Shown one piece after another: positions 15,427-16,518 of a stretch of 16,518 bases of DNA. The DNA is taken from assembly GCA_018398765.1 (NCBI GenBank), contig JAHBMJ010002720.1:1-16518 (forward strand), read 5' to 3'. The first letter of the stretch is position 1. Each line of letters opens with the position of its first letter. Below the pieces are notes generated by a model. The model had not been told where the DNA came from. It saw only the letters and a program-made list of their open reading frames with translations, and did not search any database. The stretch is from Chromera velia. Its lineage: Eukaryota > Sar > Chromeraceae. The position numbers were made by a program, and so were the translations under genes.

Positions 15427-16518
15427 TTGGCGCTTCAATAGATCAAAGGATATATGTAGCTGAGCAATCTGCTGTCAGAATTGGTACTATAATGGAGATT
15501 CTACGAAATTGAAAGTCTCTTCCAACAGCTGAGATCCTATGTTGTCTGTGCACAAATGTGTCGGTAGGAGCACATGGTCAATCTACCATAATCCAGTACA
15601 ATCCAACAGGCTGTTGTCTGATTCAATTGGAATTTATCGAATACATGCTAATTACACGACATACAAAAAACGCATGCATGCGAAAAACCATCGGAGGATG
15701 ACGCTTCGCATACACGCCGAGCTAAACATTAATAGCTCGAAATCAGCATGCCAATTAATCGCAGTATTACGTTGATCCTTGCAAGCCGATGGATAGACCG
15801 TAGGCATGATTAGAGAACACACGTAGTGTCCCGCGCGCGACGCCCCTCCGTATCCCTACCGCTGTCTTTTGTTTATCGCTAACGGTTCTCAGGTGTACTT
15901 GCGGAAGCAAACGACAACAAAAGGCTGTAACGTTGAAAATTAGTCATATGTAGATTATTTTAGAACAAAACAAAGAAAGGACAAACGCGCCTTCCAAAGA
16001 GAACGAAGACCATCATCACCAGTCCGACGGACTGCAGACATGAACAAATCAAGCAAAAACGAAACAGGCCATCTCAAAATATATAACTCCGACTGGTCGC
16101 ATTTGGTCAAAAGTCGTAGTACAGGTACTACTACTAACACAGCAGATTTACAGTACGTAGGGAAGCTTGGTTCCCCACCTCCTAAGCTAGTTCTAGCTTA
16201 GTTCAGAGACTTGACTCATCCTACTTACGGAAGAACTGACAGTGCGGTTGCTTTCTTACAGTCAACGTCTGATAGGACAAATGCATGCTTTTCTATTTAA
16301 TTCTATTTGTCGTACGTTAATTACTCCCGTCTGCATATTATTTCTCTTCCAATACAGACTGCCATGGCGGCGCCTCCATGAGCCTGCGTACGTGTGCTGT
16401 GAGCCGTGTGGGTCCCAACGGCGGTAGGGCGCGCCAGTTCGGCTCAGCCCGGGGTTGGCCGGCCCCGTGCCTCGCCTCACAATACTACGCGAGAAACATA
16501 GAAAGTGTAAGCATTTTA
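15427..16518. other. Right flank without recognised gene
   Basis: Before the insertion this DNA directly adjoined 9492, so its left edge was the upstream region of the signal-peptide exon. Short open frames on both strands show no domain. It contains three small perfect dyads: CGCATGCATGCG (15671-15682), GTAGTAC-AG-GTACTAC (16116-16131) and CTAAGCTAG-TT-CTAGCTTAG (16182-16201). GC content rises after about 16370. No tRNA or rRNA was recognised. Confidence 0.5.

Noticed and set aside
1-16518. CRISPR array, bacterial defence system, tRNA or rRNA genes
   Set aside because: No regularly spaced identical repeats with unique spacers, no bacterial gene organisation, and no cloverleaf or rRNA segment was recognised on either strand.

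Overview
The window reads as nuclear DNA of a eukaryote. It has GT-AG splice-like signals, a copia-type LTR retrotransposon, a LINE-like relic, a terminal-inverted-repeat (TIR) transposon and long tracts of tetranucleotide simple sequence. There are no operons, no Shine-Dalgarno-led genes and no CRISPR array. The style (many TGCATGC, GATCGATC, TTCC and CTGT tracts, with compact splice signals) would suit a protist, possibly an alveolate alga. That guess is weak, because no host gene is diagnostic.

Layout. 1-3110: purine/pyrimidine simple-sequence DNA with two short tandem repeats and no convincing gene. 3110-3850: AT-rich spacer. 3852-4602 (-): decayed C-terminal part of a LINE-like reverse-transcriptase protein, broken by a 32-bp duplication, a one-base shift, a TGA and a TAG. 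4603-5550: unremarkable spacer. 5550-6130: complex TTCC/TTTC pyrimidine satellite punctuated by a CCAAAATTTC anchor. 6130-7460: poorly resolved DNA with candidate splice donors on both strands. 7463-9470 (-): probable pieces of a host secreted or membrane glycoprotein gene, namely a signal-peptide exon at the right and an exon resembling a receptor L-domain, rich in N-glycosylation sequons, at the left. A 1.2-kb TIR element (7979-9171) lies between them, apparently in an intron. 9498-15421 (-): a structurally complete Ty1/copia retrotransposon with 289-bp LTRs (8 differences), a near-perfect 5-bp target duplication, and Gag, protease, integrase, reverse transcriptase and RNase H in that order. 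15427-16518: flank with palindromes and no recognised gene.

The most unusual observation is in the retrotransposon. All of Gag-Pol (about 1745 codons) lies in one reading frame with no frameshift, yet it is cut by nine internal stops: seven TAG, two TGA and no TAA. The nearby, unrelated LINE relic also carries one TAG and one TGA, at places where the family usually seems to have Gln and Arg. Two explanations compete. One is deamination of methylated cytosine (CAG to TAG in CHG context, CGA to TGA in CG context). The other is that UAG is translated, by suppression or reassignment. The sequence alone cannot decide, but both are directly testable.

The retrotransposon is inserted 27 bp upstream of the ATG of the signal-peptide exon, in the same orientation. 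Its 3' LTR therefore now sits where that gene's promoter or 5' UTR should be.
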